A DNA stretch of 64,000 bases, from assembly GCF_000023585.1 (NCBI RefSeq), contig NC_012914.1, forward strand, positions 4,742,001-4,806,000, given 5' to 3'. The first letter of the stretch is position 1, and every line of letters begins with the position of its first letter. The notes under the pieces were generated by a model. It was not told the DNA's origin and did not search any database. It was given only the letters and a program-made list of their open reading frames with translations. The stretch is from Paenibacillus sp. JDR-2. Lineage in GTDB: Bacteria; Bacillota; Bacilli; Paenibacillales; Paenibacillaceae. This document shows, one piece after another, positions 35,083 to 44,720 of the stretch. The position numbers and the translations under genes are program-made.

Positions 35083-36063
35083 ATGAGCAAAAAGGAACTC
35101 GTTTCTAAAACAGCCGCAGCAGCTAAGGATGAACTTCTGCGTTTAGCGGAAGAGAGCTTGTCCGTCAGCTGTCATGCCGTTCCCGTCTGGCATATTCCCG
35201 GCTTTTATTTCGATACCGCTGGACACCAGGCCGCGAAAAAACTCATGGAAGCCGATGCGCAAGCCGCTTACGCGACAGCTCTGGCTTACCGGCTTACCGG
35301 CAGGCCGGACTATGCGGACAAAGCGATGGAGCTGCTGAAGGGCTGGGCTTCCATTAACCGGGAGCTCGCAGACAAAGACGGTCCGTTGGTATCCGCCTAT
35401 CTGGGAGCAGGCTTTCTTCAAGCGGCGGAGTGGATAAAAGCCTACCCGGGATGGCGCGAAGAGGATCAGGATCAGTTTGTCTATTGGATAACAACCGTTC
35501 TATTACCGGAGTGGGACCGTATCCCGCTCCGGAACAATTGGTGGAGCTGGAGCTTGTATGCCCAGCTGCTGCTCTACCGCTTCCTGGATGATCAAGCCGG
35601 TTTTGCGGAGGAAGCCGCTCATCTGAAGGAGCATATCGACTCATCCCTATTGCTCACCGGCTTTATTCCGGAAGAAACGTTAAGAGGAACCAATTCGATC
35701 TGGTACCACTATTTTGCCCTTGCTCCTCTTACGGCAGCGGCTAAGCAGGTACTGGATTATACCGGCGAGGACCTGTTCCGCTGGACTTCCCCAAGCGGCA
35801 ATACCATCAAGAAGGCGCTTGATACGCTGCTTTATTATGCCAACGGCCGTGCCGGAGAATGGCCATACGAGAAAGGCCAGAACGTCCCGGATCCTCTCTC
35901 TTCCCAGACCTGGCCTCTTGATCTCTACGAAGCCATGTCCAGGATTTACGAGGATCCCGAATACGATCAATTCGTCTCTCCGTATCGCCCGATCATCGGC
36001 AACCGGAACAAAAACAGCGGCTACTTCCAGTCTCACGCTTGGGTTTTCCCGGAGTTGCTATGA
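35083..36063 (+). CDS. alginate-lyase-fold polysaccharide lyase-like protein
   Basis: 326 residues, all-alpha (alpha/alpha toroid) pattern, no signal peptide. NNWWSWSLYAQLLLYRFL and RGTNSIWYHYFALAPL match the conserved Asn-Trp and Tyr/His regions of the alginate_lyase Pfam family (PL5/PL38-like). Uronic-acid-containing oligosaccharides are the likely substrate, cleaved inside the cell by beta-elimination. ATG behind AGGAGGA, 17 bases after the GH2 gene. Confidence 0.78.
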   Translation: MSKKELVSKTAAAAKDELLRLAEESLSVSCHAVPVWHIPGFYFDTAGHQAAKKLMEADAQAAYATALAYRLTGRPDYADKAMELLKGWASINRELADKDGPLVSAYLGAGFLQAAEWIKAYPGWREEDQDQFVYWITTVLLPEWDRIPLRNNWWSWSLYAQLLLYRFLDDQAGFAEEAAHLKEHIDSSLLLTGFIPEETLRGTNSIWYHYFALAPLTAAAKQVLDYTGEDLFRWTSPSGNTIKKALDTLLYYANGRAGEWPYEKGQNVPDPLSSQTWPLDLYEAMSRIYEDPEYDQFVSPYRPIIGNRNKNSGYFQSHAWVFPELL

Positions 36064-36067
36064 ACAG

Positions 36068-36115
36068 AAACAAGGCTCTACCATAGTCATTAACGACACG
36101 GGTAGAGCCTTGTTT
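36068..36115 (+). terminator. Rho-independent terminator after the lyase gene
   Basis: Stem AAACAAGGCTCTACC pairing with GGTAGAGCCTTGTTT, 18-base loop, then TCTTTG. It begins 5 bases after the stop codon. Confidence 0.8.
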
Positions 36116-36145
36116 CTTTGCATGTTAAACAGCAGAACGACGCAC

Positions 36146-36327
36146 ATTGGATTTCATCCACTATATTCATATGATTTGGACCCATCATCGGCACCAGATT
36201 GGATTCACTCCAGTAAAATCTTCGATTTGCTGCCCTATACCACGTTTTATGTGTATTTCGTTGGACGAAATCCAACCTAGCCCGCGAGATGCTGCTGACA
36301 GTTCCATTTAATTGGATTAAATCCAAT
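36146..36327. repeat. cluster of TTGGATT-type palindromes
   Basis: Four related palindromes and one degenerate copy: ATTGGATTTCATCCA, a half-like TTGGACCCATC, ATTGGATTCACTCCA, GTTGGACGAAATCCAAC and the perfect ATTGGATTAAATCCAAT. They share TTGGA..TCCA arms. The intervals between the four main copies are about 52, 62 and 51 bases. The 304 bases between the two stop-codon terminators hold no credible gene; a reverse-strand reading is open for about 78 codons but has no ribosome site. It may be a dispersed repeat. Confidence 0.6.
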
Positions 36328-36367
36328 GTACGTAGACGATGTTAGCGCATTGAGAAATAAGTTACCG

Positions 36368-36402
36368 AAAAGCGGTGCAGGGATGGCCCCTGCACCGCTT
36401 TT
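36368..36402 (-). terminator. Rho-independent terminator after the beta-helix gene
   Basis: Perfect stem AAAAGCGGTGCAGGG / CCCTGCACCGCTTTT with a 5-base loop, 6 bases past the stop codon. Confidence 0.88.
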
Positions 36403-36407
36403 TCCAC

Positions 36408-39400
36408 TTACACCGGTAAGCTATTTCCTTGCAAAACATAGTTAGCATCCCGCAGCAGATAAGCGGCTGCTTCCGCCTGGATATGCTTGCCGCTTTGCGC
36501 CTCCACATGATTGATAAAGGCATCCAGGCTGCCGTTTTCCAGCTTTTTCGTTAGGCTATTTGCGATACCTTGATTATCAATCCAGTTCAGCTCATAGAAT
36601 TGCGCAACTAACTCTTTCAGCGAACTGATATCGGCATAGGCGGTGAAGGTCACCTTGCTCTCCCGCGTATTCCCTGCCAAGTCAGTAACTGAAACCGTGA
36701 AGGTATGAGAACCTGCAGCCAGCGTATATAGCGGAATAGCTGCTCCTTGCTGTACCGTCTGACCGTCCAGCTGCGCAGTCGTCTTGCCCTCATCCACTCC
36801 GGAGACGGTATCCGAGACCGCCCAGGACAGATTTACCGTTTCCGAGTTTGCGTATGCCTTCTCTTCTAAACCCGTAATACTAGTCTCAGGCCCACTGGTA
36901 TCCAGCTTAAAGCTTATCGTTTTGTTGTCTTCTCTATTTCCAGCCGCGTCAACCGACCGATAAAGCAACGAATAGTCCCCGTCGTCAGTGAACGTAAGCT
37001 GGTTCTGATATGGAAGCCAGGTCGCTCCGCCATCCGTGCTGTATTCCGTGCCTGCCACGCCGGTTCCGCTGTCGATTGCGCTCAGATCAACGGTTACAGG
37101 CTTGGAATACCAATCTCCCGTGCCATCAGGCTGCACTGGATTCATAGCCGCCGCCGTTACCGGAGCGGTCCGGTCAATCAGCGTAAACTTGACGTCATCG
37201 AACCAGAACTCGCTAAAGCCCCCGACATAAAACCCTACCGTTCCCGATGCATTATGCTTGGTGTCCGTACCGTCCAGTCTCAGCTCCCCGTTCACATACA
37301 CTCTTATTCTCGCCCCGTCTACCAGGACCCGAATGTTGTACTCCGAATTAGGCTGCAGATCCTGACCGGAGAAGTTATTCGTCTGCAGAACCGTCCAATT
37401 CGGATTGTATAGAACCCACTGCGATGTTCCATCCGCCAATTTCCGGTAACCAACCTTGCCTGAAGTGCCGGAAGCCGAACGGTCGTACACGTAGAAGGTG
37501 CCCTGAGCCGGCATCTCGGCAGGCGTCTTCAGCTTGAAGGTTAAGTCGTAGTCGGTAAATACCTTCGGATGAAGAGCGGAAGCCCCGGCTACAATGCGGT
37601 ACATCTTATTGCCGTTTACGGTTACAATGCTCCGGTTCGGGTCAACCGGCCAGCTGTTCGCCCCTGAATCGAAATCCGTATACAGAAGGATATCGGAGAC
37701 GACTATCTTAATAGAAGCCGAAGCTTGCGGATTGGCAACGGAGGTGACCGTAACCGTCGTTTCGCCTTTTGCCAGAGCAGTCACCTTACCGCTCTCGTCG
37801 ACGGACGCAATATCCGGATTTGCGGATTGCCAGACAACAGCACGATTGGCGGCATCCGACGGATCGAATTGAACCTGCAGCTGCTGCGGTTCGCCAATGA
37901 CCATGTTCAAACTGCTCTTATCCAGCAGCAGACCGGCCACATCGGTCGTGGGAACCTTAAATTGAATATCGTCGAATAACAGATAATCAAAGCCGCCGGC
38001 ATAAAAGCCGACTTTTCCCGAAGGATTAAAGGTCGGATCGGACGCTTTCAGCTTCAGCTGGCCGTTGGCATAAACGCTGATCTCCTGTCCCTTCACCATA
38101 ATCTTGATGTCGTATACGGTATCGGGCAGCAGATCCTGGGAGGCCAGCGTATTTTGCTTAATCGTTGCCCATGCCCCATTATATAGAATCCACGAGGAGG
38201 TTCCGTCCGCAAATTTCCGGTATCCGATTCTTCCTCCGCTGCCGCTTTGATTCAACCGGTCGAACACGTAAAACGTTGCCAGCTCCGGAATAACAGGCGG
38301 CGTCTTCAGCTTGAAGTCAAGCTCGTAATTGCTGAAGTCATTATCGTTCAGCGCAGTGGCGCCTTTGAGCAGCTTATACATGTGATTGCCGCCGCCAACG
38401 TCTACAATGCTGCGGTTAGGGTCGGTTGGCCAGCTATTCCTGCCGTTCTCGAAGTTCGTATCGTCCATCATGCCGTCTCCGACCTCAACGGTCACTTGGA
38501 CCTCGTCCTTGAGAAGCGGATTGTCTGCGGATGCGGCCGTAACGGTTGCGCTGCCCAGGTTCACTCCCTTCAGCTTGCCGCTAGCATCCACCTTCACGAC
38601 GGATGGATCGCTTGATGTGTACACCAGTGCAGGATTAGTCGCATTCCATGGCAGCACCGCCGCATACAGATCGTAAGATTTGCCGATTCCGATCGCGAGG
38701 CTGTCATCATACAACTCCAGGCCTTCGACTGGGATAACGTCTGGAGCAAGGTATGTCCCCGCTTTTTCGGTTAGCCCCATCTCGCTAAACGGGATATCCG
38801 CAAAGCCCGGTATTTGCTGGAATACCGCCGCGTCGGACTTCAAATTCAAATCCCCTCCGGCCAAGTCTACAAAACCCGGATCCCCATTCGTAACCCAATT
38901 GTTCGCGTATTGCACCAGATTCAGCTTATCGTAAGCGCCGTTTGCGTTTGTCGTGCTGTTTCTCGCTTTTGTCGGATTGTAAATAACATTATTCTTAAAC
39001 GTATTGGTGTCCGGATAATAGCGATTCTCCGTGAAGAAATCCGCCAGCTCCGGATATTTCGTCAGATGCGGCATGCCAACGAAGTTATTGTACTTGTCGA
39101 ATAAGGCATGCCACGGACCCATGTAGTTTTTGGAGATCTGCTGATCCGGACCGTCGCCCAGGTACATATCCGAATATTCGTAAGGAGTCTTGGCATCAAT
39201 AAAAAGATTATTGCTGGTCTTAATATGGGCGCCGCCATTGTTCAGAATCGCGGAGTTGCCCATCCGGTAGAAAATATTTTCCTCGATCGCAAGCCCCATC
39301 GTAAAGTTGTCGGGATAGACCCCTTGCACGCCGGCTTTGCCTTCCCCGATATTATGGAAATAGTTTCTTCGGATAACGGTTCCCCGTTCCTGCGGCGATG

Positions 39401-40961
39401 CTCCCAGATTCATATAGATTGCGCCTAGATCCGAGAACGTTTTGCATACGTCATAGATGTTGTTGTACTCGACAACGTGATCGTTGCCAAAAATAAGAAC
39501 ACCCGGGTGCGGAGCGTCATGAATTTCGTTATGCGATATGCGGTTTCCGGCTCCGGTCAGGATGACGGCAGGATTATAGGCTTTATGATAGTAGGCAAAA
39601 TCATGAATATGGCTGTTCTCCACCACGTTATTCCCCGGCTCCAGCGTCAGCCTGTCGCCTCCGTTCAGAATCACTCCCGTTCCCCCGATATGGTGGATAT
39701 GGGTACCGATAACCGCATGGTTAACACCGGAAGCCTTGGCGAAGTCATCGTACAGCCACCGGCTCTGGGTATTAATGCGTACGCCGCCTTCGGTAAAATT
39801 TCTTATTTCGCAGTGTACGATCTGGACATGGTTGCCGCCCATGATCACCGCCGCGGAATCACGGCCATTTTCCAATATTAAATCCTCAAAGTTCACGAAA
39901 GACGTATTTACCGTATTAATCATCGGAGTCTTCAGCATCGTTACGGTAATCTCCGGATTGGCCTTCTGCTTGAAGGCAGCCGTCGGCATGAAATACAGAA
40001 TGCCTTGGCTCCGGTCGATATAATACTCGCCAGGCATATCAATCTCTTCTAATAGGTTCTGGGCAAAATGAAAGTCCGGGTACCAGTTTTTGAACAAACC
40101 GCTCATTTCCCCGTAAGCCAATGTGATGGTTTTGCCCACGGTATCAATAGAAGCAACCTTGTTATAGGACCATTCCCAGCTATAGCCGAAAATGCCGTCC
40201 AGCCATATATCGTCCGCCTGCGTCCATAACGCCGGCCGGTCGTAAGTATACTTGAAAGTGCCTCCACGGGTCTGCAGGTCAGCATCCTTGCGGGTTGGAC
40301 CGGGGTCAACGATATCGCCCATCTGTACCGTCCCGTTATTCGGCCATCTTGCCAGAGTCATGCCTTGGCCTTCCACATACAGCTCCATAGGCGGCGTCTG
40401 GCTGACATCGTTGGCTTTGTAATAGCCATGCCGGCTCAAGACGCCGTAATCCGTAATGCCATATGACTTAAGGTCTACCTGCAATACCTTTGTTCTTGCG
40501 TCCGTACTGATGATGCGGTTCAATACCGCTTGGTCGGTTACAGGCTCGAACCAGCCCTTCTCCAAATTCCGGCCCCCGCTCAGACTGACGGATTCTCCCG
40601 GATAAGCTTTATAGGTGATCGGGTTATCCGCCGTACCCGAATCCTGCTCTTCAAGCTGAAAGCTTCCGGTCCGGTTGTATACGCCGCCTCTTAGATAGAC
40701 CGTAACGCCTCCGCCTGGCAATCCCGAGCTTTGCTTTAATTGACGGACAGCATCTCTCGCCTTCTCCAGAGTAAGAAAAGGCGATTCTAAAGTCCCGGAG
40801 TTGGAATCGCTTCCATTTGGCGAGACGAAAAAGACCGCTCCGGCATTTTCGCCAGAGCCTGCGCTTGAATCCGGGGATTCCGCCGCGAGCACGCCGCCTG
40901 CAGGAAATCCGCTTAGAAGCAAAGCCATTATCCATAAGACCATCAGCATTTTCTTCTTCAT
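36408..40961 (-). CDS. secreted right-handed beta-helix multidomain protein
   Basis: 1517 residues with a signal peptide (MKKKMLMVLWIMALLLSGF, cleaved near VLAAES). A DUF1565-like start (FFVSPNGSDSNSGT..PFLTLEKARDAV) leads into a long parallel beta-helix (to about 740) with repeated histidine- and Asn-rich coils (IVHCEIRNFTEGGVRI; HNEIHDAPHPGVLIFGN). Then follow Big_2 Ig, laminin-G/DUF1080-like, Big_2, laminin-G-like, an OmpL47/Ig-type domain with GGATW, and a FIMAH-like C-terminus. The helix is of the kind found in polysaccharide lyases and some glycosidases; catalytic residues cannot be assigned. Last gene of an operon with an LplB/C importer. Confidence 0.82.
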   Translation of the reverse strand: MKKKMLMVLWIMALLLSGFPAGGVLAAESPDSSAGSGENAGAVFFVSPNGSDSNSGTLESPFLTLEKARDAVRQLKQSSGLPGGGVTVYLRGGVYNRTGSFQLEEQDSGTADNPITYKAYPGESVSLSGGRNLEKGWFEPVTDQAVLNRIISTDARTKVLQVDLKSYGITDYGVLSRHGYYKANDVSQTPPMELYVEGQGMTLARWPNNGTVQMGDIVDPGPTRKDADLQTRGGTFKYTYDRPALWTQADDIWLDGIFGYSWEWSYNKVASIDTVGKTITLAYGEMSGLFKNWYPDFHFAQNLLEEIDMPGEYYIDRSQGILYFMPTAAFKQKANPEITVTMLKTPMINTVNTSFVNFEDLILENGRDSAAVIMGGNHVQIVHCEIRNFTEGGVRINTQSRWLYDDFAKASGVNHAVIGTHIHHIGGTGVILNGGDRLTLEPGNNVVENSHIHDFAYYHKAYNPAVILTGAGNRISHNEIHDAPHPGVLIFGNDHVVEYNNIYDVCKTFSDLGAIYMNLGASPQERGTVIRRNYFHNIGEGKAGVQGVYPDNFTMGLAIEENIFYRMGNSAILNNGGAHIKTSNNLFIDAKTPYEYSDMYLGDGPDQQISKNYMGPWHALFDKYNNFVGMPHLTKYPELADFFTENRYYPDTNTFKNNVIYNPTKARNSTTNANGAYDKLNLVQYANNWVTNGDPGFVDLAGGDLNLKSDAAVFQQIPGFADIPFSEMGLTEKAGTYLAPDVIPVEGLELYDDSLAIGIGKSYDLYAAVLPWNATNPALVYTSSDPSVVKVDASGKLKGVNLGSATVTAASADNPLLKDEVQVTVEVGDGMMDDTNFENGRNSWPTDPNRSIVDVGGGNHMYKLLKGATALNDNDFSNYELDFKLKTPPVIPELATFYVFDRLNQSGSGGRIGYRKFADGTSSWILYNGAWATIKQNTLASQDLLPDTVYDIKIMVKGQEISVYANGQLKLKASDPTFNPSGKVGFYAGGFDYLLFDDIQFKVPTTDVAGLLLDKSSLNMVIGEPQQLQVQFDPSDAANRAVVWQSANPDIASVDESGKVTALAKGETTVTVTSVANPQASASIKIVVSDILLYTDFDSGANSWPVDPNRSIVTVNGNKMYRIVAGASALHPKVFTDYDLTFKLKTPAEMPAQGTFYVYDRSASGTSGKVGYRKLADGTSQWVLYNPNWTVLQTNNFSGQDLQPNSEYNIRVLVDGARIRVYVNGELRLDGTDTKHNASGTVGFYVGGFSEFWFDDVKFTLIDRTAPVTAAAMNPVQPDGTGDWYSKPVTVDLSAIDSGTGVAGTEYSTDGGATWLPYQNQLTFTDDGDYSLLYRSVDAAGNREDNKTISFKLDTSGPETSITGLEEKAYANSETVNLSWAVSDTVSGVDEGKTTAQLDGQTVQQGAAIPLYTLAAGSHTFTVSVTDLAGNTRESKVTFTAYADISSLKELVAQFYELNWIDNQGIANSLTKKLENGSLDAFINHVEAQSGKHIQAEAAAYLLRDANYVLQGNSLPV

Positions 40962-41020
40962 GGTTCATCAATTCCTCCTTATTTCTATAAATAGAAAGGG
41001 AACCTTGTGGTTCCCTTCGC

Positions 41021-41890
41021 TTAGCCTTTTACCGATCCAATCATCGTTCCTTTCTCGAAGTATTTCAGCAGGAAAGGATATACGACAAGCACGGGCAATG
41101 TGCACACGATTACGGATGCCATCTTCAGGCTCTCGGGAGCCGGAGGGATCATATTCGTTGCCGTCGTAAACGCATCTACCTTGTTTTCGATTAGAATTTG
41201 CCGGACGACCTGCTGCAGGACAAACTTCGACTGGTCGGTCACGTACAGCAAATTGTCCATAAACGCGTTGATATGGTGAACCATGGACCACAGCCCGATC
41301 GTAACAAGCGGCGGAATCGAGAGCGGCAGCACGATGCGGAACAAAATCCCGATATCTCTGGCTCCGTCGATCCGGGCTGCTTCAATCAAGGCATCGGGAA
41401 GCGACCGGAAGAAAGATAACATGACCAGAACCTGAAAGGCATTTGCCGCCGTAGGCAGCACATAGACCCAAAGGGAGTTAAGCAAATGCAAATCCTTCAT
41501 CAGCAAATAATGAGGCACGATCCCTCCGTCAAAAATCATGGTGAAGAGCAGAAGCAAAGTAAGGAGCCGTTTGACGGGAAAATCGGGACGCGACAACGGA
41601 TAAGCCGCGCAGACGGTAACGAGCAGCGTGAGAGCCGTGCCCACCACCATCCGGAAAATCGTATTCGAGTAGCCGGACCAGATAAACGGATAATTAAGCA
41701 GCTCCCGGTAAGCCGTCCACTGGATATCCCGCGGGAAGAAATGGAACCCGCTCCGGAGCGCTTCCCCGCGTCCGCTGAACGAAACGGCTATGACATGGAT
41801 AAACGGATACACAACAATTACCGCGAGTGAGGCCAATACAAAATAAATGAGGCCGGGGGCAATACGTTCCTGCCATCTTGTCGCCTTCAT
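41021..41890 (-). CDS. carbohydrate ABC permease, YtcP/LplC type
   Basis: 289 residues, about six membrane segments. The characteristic MIFDGGIVPHYLLMKDLHLLNSLW and the EAA coupling loop (EAARIDGARDIGILFRIVLP) are intact, and it ends YFEKGTMIGSVKG, typical of the group. It has no ATPase gene nearby, normal for this type, which uses a shared ATPase such as MsmX. 19 bases separate it from the partner permease. ATG behind AGGAGGAAG. Confidence 0.9.
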   Translation of the reverse strand: MKATRWQERIAPGLIYFVLASLAVIVVYPFIHVIAVSFSGRGEALRSGFHFFPRDIQWTAYRELLNYPFIWSGYSNTIFRMVVGTALTLLVTVCAAYPLSRPDFPVKRLLTLLLLFTMIFDGGIVPHYLLMKDLHLLNSLWVYVLPTAANAFQVLVMLSFFRSLPDALIEAARIDGARDIGILFRIVLPLSIPPLVTIGLWSMVHHINAFMDNLLYVTDQSKFVLQQVVRQILIENKVDAFTTATNMIPPAPESLKMASVIVCTLPVLVVYPFLLKYFEKGTMIGSVKG

Positions 41891-41909
41891 GACAAACTTC
41901 CTCCTGTCC

Positions 41910-42809
41910 CTACCATAATCCGCTCTCTCCCCGGCTCATTTTCCGTACAAGCAAATTGGCGCCGAGAATAAGCAGAAGGCCGACCAGCGACTTGAACAGA
42001 CCAATCGCCGCCGTGTAGCTGTATTGGAACTGCTGCAGGCCTACCCGGTAGACATAAGTATCGATCACATCGCCGGTTTCAAACGTAACCGGGTTAAGCA
42101 GGTTGATGATCTGTTCGAAATTCGCGCTTAAGAACCCGCCGAGACTTAGAATAAACATAATCGCGATTGTAGGCATAATCGACGGAATATTGATCTTAAT
42201 CATCCGCTGCCAGCGGTTGGCGCCATCGATAATCGCGGACTCCTGAAGCTCCGGGTTGATCCCGGTCAAGGCGGCGAAATAGATAATGGAGCCCCAGCCC
42301 AGATCCTTCAGAATCGCGGAAATAACAACAATGGAGCGGAAATACTCCTTTTTCCCCATATAGAAGACAGGCTCTACCCCAAACCATCCCATGATTTCAG
42401 CCAAGACTCCGGTCGTTGGCGATAAAAAGTAAATAATAAGCCCCGACATGATGACCCACGATACAAAGTGGGGCAAATACATCGTCATCTGAATAAAACG
42501 CTGGAAGTAGCGCGACCGGACCTCGTTAAGCAGCAGCGCCAAAATGATCGGTGCCGGGAAAGCAAAAATAAGCAGATACAGATTAAGAAGCAGCGTATTT
42601 TTAAGGAGACGGTAAAAGTCGCTGTTCTGGAACAGCTCTTGGAAATGCTGCAGCCCTACCCAAGGACTTCCCCAAATGCCGTCCACCACTTTGAAATCCT
42701 TGAACGCAATGATCACGCCATACAGCGGACCGTATTTGAAAATGAAGAAAAAGAGAAACGAAAACAGAAATAACGAGAGCAGCTCTCCGTGCCTGCGTAT
42801 AGTCTTCAT
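41910..42809 (-). CDS. lplB: carbohydrate ABC permease, LplB type
   Basis: About 299 residues with six membrane helices. Landmarks are YGPLYGVIIAFKDF..GIWGSPWVGL, MYLPHFVSWVIM and the coupling loop ESAIIDGANRWQRMIKINIPS. I chose the inner ATG (MKTIRRHGELLSLF) after AAGGAAG; the longer version adds a Gly-rich leader unlike the family. It lies between the binding protein and the YtcP-type permease genes. Confidence 0.88.
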   Translation of the reverse strand: MKTIRRHGELLSLFLFSFLFFFIFKYGPLYGVIIAFKDFKVVDGIWGSPWVGLQHFQELFQNSDFYRLLKNTLLLNLYLLIFAFPAPIILALLLNEVRSRYFQRFIQMTMYLPHFVSWVIMSGLIIYFLSPTTGVLAEIMGWFGVEPVFYMGKKEYFRSIVVISAILKDLGWGSIIYFAALTGINPELQESAIIDGANRWQRMIKINIPSIMPTIAIMFILSLGGFLSANFEQIINLLNPVTFETGDVIDTYVYRVGLQQFQYSYTAAIGLFKSLVGLLLILGANLLVRKMSRGESGLW

Positions 42810-42887
42810 GCCACACTTCCTTGCAACCTTGCCCGGTCCGCCCGCAAGAGCTGGCATCAGCCCTTGCGGGTCCGCGGAGCCGGCCGG

Positions 42888-44486
42888 TTAATTTTTGAAT
42901 TGCGCCTGGTACAGCTCGTTGGCTTCTTTCGTTAACTCGTCGCCGCCTCTAGCCTTCCATTCCGTTACGAACTTATCGAAGTCGTCAAGCGGAATTTCAC
43001 CGCTAATAATCTGGGCGAAATACTTCTGCATAAGCGCTGTCAGGTCAGCCTTGTATTTGCCGTCGGACGGCAATGCCGAGAAGAGCAGCGCATCCGTTAA
43101 GTTCGGCGCGGACGAATACGTTTTGATCGCTTCGTTCAGCTTCGGATTCGAATACTTCTCGCGGTACGCCTGCGTCGTAATGTTGCCAAGCGAGAAGAGG
43201 CGGATTCCTTCCTGGTCGCGCTGCTCCTGCTTCTCGAACGAAGGAAGGAACTTGGTTGCTCCCGATGCGGCTCCGCTCTCCGCAAAGTCCCAATGCGTAC
43301 CTTTCACGCCAAGGCTGGTCATGTTGATCGTCTCTTCGTCGCTGCTTTCCGCGCGGAGAATTTCGTACAGCTTATCGAGCTTCTCAGGCTGATCCTTCAC
43401 CTTGCTGCCGATTACGACAAAGTTGCTCTTCACACCCCAGTCCCAAGATCCGTCGCCGCCCGGGCCTTTCGGATTTTTCGAGAAGACAAGCTCCGCATTA
43501 GGACTTAAGGATTTCATCTCCGTTACGGTGCCGCCTTCCGGAAGCGCGCCTTTGGCGATTTGCTCTTCAATAACGCCAATCCGGTTGTTGTACAGCTTCT
43601 TGCGGTAAGAATCCTGCGTATCGGTTATAAATTCAGGGTCAATGACTCCATCCGCATACCATTGCCGCAGCTTCGCCAATGCTTCCTTCGTCTCCGGCAT
43701 AACGGAGCCGTTTACGATCTCGCCGTTTTTCTCATGCCACATCGTTGGCTCCACGCCAAACGCCCCAAAGATCGAGTAGAAGCCGGAAGACCAGGTGGAG
43801 GTTGCCGTGCCCGTCAAACCGTACGTATCTTTTTTGCCGTTCTTATCCGGATCCTTCTGCGCAAAGGCGTATACCGCCTGCTCGAATTCATCCAGCGTCT
43901 CCGGCACCTTCGTTATGCCGACATTATTCAACCAATCCTTGCGCCAAAGCATTCCCAAATCATAAGGCTTCAAATCGATAAACATCGGAATCGCCCACAG
44001 CTGATCATTAAAGGTAACAGTCTGGAACAGCTTGCTTTTTTTCTCGATATCGGCATAGTATTCCGGCATCTTTTCCTTCAATTGATTAGGATCAATGCTC
44101 ATTAATACGCCTTGGTTCTGATAAGCCGATACGTTAGCCGGATCTCCCAGCATGAAGATATCCGGAACATCGCCGGAAGCGATACTGGCATCGGTTACTT
44201 TCACCGGCTTGATCTTGACGTTGAATTTCTGTTCCAGCCATTTCTGAACTTCGGTGTTCTCAACGACGCCCGCAGCCTGGAAATGGATGCCCCATGTAAT
44301 TTCAATCGGCTTTGCGTTTGCTTCTTTTGTTTCCGTTGGCTCGGATGTGCCTGCGCTTGGGCTAGCCGAAGAATCCGTTGTTTTATTATTATTAGTAGCG
44401 TTATTCGAGTTGGAGCTGCAGCCCGCGAGTAATCCCGCAGCTACGATTGCCGCGAGTGCGGCCTTGCCCATTGTCTGTCGTTTCAT
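42888..44486 (-). CDS. carbohydrate-binding lipoprotein of ABC importer (family 1, LplA type)
   Basis: About 532 residues. The lipoprotein signal MGKAALAAIVAAGLLAGCSS (lipobox LAGC) is followed by an Asn/Ser/Thr-rich linker. The body has the LplA-type features DVPDIFMLGDPANVSAYQNQG and MLWRKDWLNNVGITKVPETLDEF. The start is ambiguous: ATG (MKRQTMGK) or a TTG two codons upstream that is nearer the GGGGGAG site. First gene of the importer operon; receptor for a plant or algal oligosaccharide is inferred. Confidence 0.88.
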   Translation of the reverse strand: MKRQTMGKAALAAIVAAGLLAGCSSNSNNATNNNKTTDSSASPSAGTSEPTETKEANAKPIEITWGIHFQAAGVVENTEVQKWLEQKFNVKIKPVKVTDASIASGDVPDIFMLGDPANVSAYQNQGVLMSIDPNQLKEKMPEYYADIEKKSKLFQTVTFNDQLWAIPMFIDLKPYDLGMLWRKDWLNNVGITKVPETLDEFEQAVYAFAQKDPDKNGKKDTYGLTGTATSTWSSGFYSIFGAFGVEPTMWHEKNGEIVNGSVMPETKEALAKLRQWYADGVIDPEFITDTQDSYRKKLYNNRIGVIEEQIAKGALPEGGTVTEMKSLSPNAELVFSKNPKGPGGDGSWDWGVKSNFVVIGSKVKDQPEKLDKLYEILRAESSDEETINMTSLGVKGTHWDFAESGAASGATKFLPSFEKQEQRDQEGIRLFSLGNITTQAYREKYSNPKLNEAIKTYSSAPNLTDALLFSALPSDGKYKADLTALMQKYFAQIISGEIPLDDFDKFVTEWKARGGDELTKEANELYQAQFKN

Positions 44487-44627
44487 TTGCAATTCAATCT
44501 CCCCCTATTGATTCGGTATAATGGACCGCATCCAGGCTCTGGCTCCCGGCCGGGTTATGGGAGCGGTTACAATATTTACGATAGCCTTCTCCGCCGGCGT
44601 TCTCAATCCTCTATTACGATTCTCTTT

Positions 44628-44691
44628 TATGTTTTTCCGCTTTTGTACCGTTTGGATGGCCTTATGTTTTTCTCTTTTTTGTATGTTTTTC
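44628..44691. promoter_or_regulatory. three direct repeats TATGTTTTTC
   Basis: Exact 10-bp copies start at about 44628, 44663 and 44682, 35 and 19 bases apart, in the 313-base divergent gap between the binding-protein and regulator genes. AraC-type proteins commonly bind direct repeats, and a YesN-type regulator is the next gene. The remaining gap has a GCTCCC/GGGAGC hairpin (about 44549-44571) and no gene. Confidence 0.5.
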
Positions 44692-44720
44692 GCGTATTTC
44701 CTTTCCAAGGAGGGCAACTG

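Noticed and set aside
35714..36326. Overlapping open frames at the end of the lyase gene
   Set aside because: They lack ribosome sites and follow the codon pattern of the real gene or the TTGGATT repeats.
44511..44521. A perfect TATAAT on the plus strand
   Set aside because: It lies about 280 bases from any plus-strand start and has no -35; the extended -10 at 44721 is better placed.
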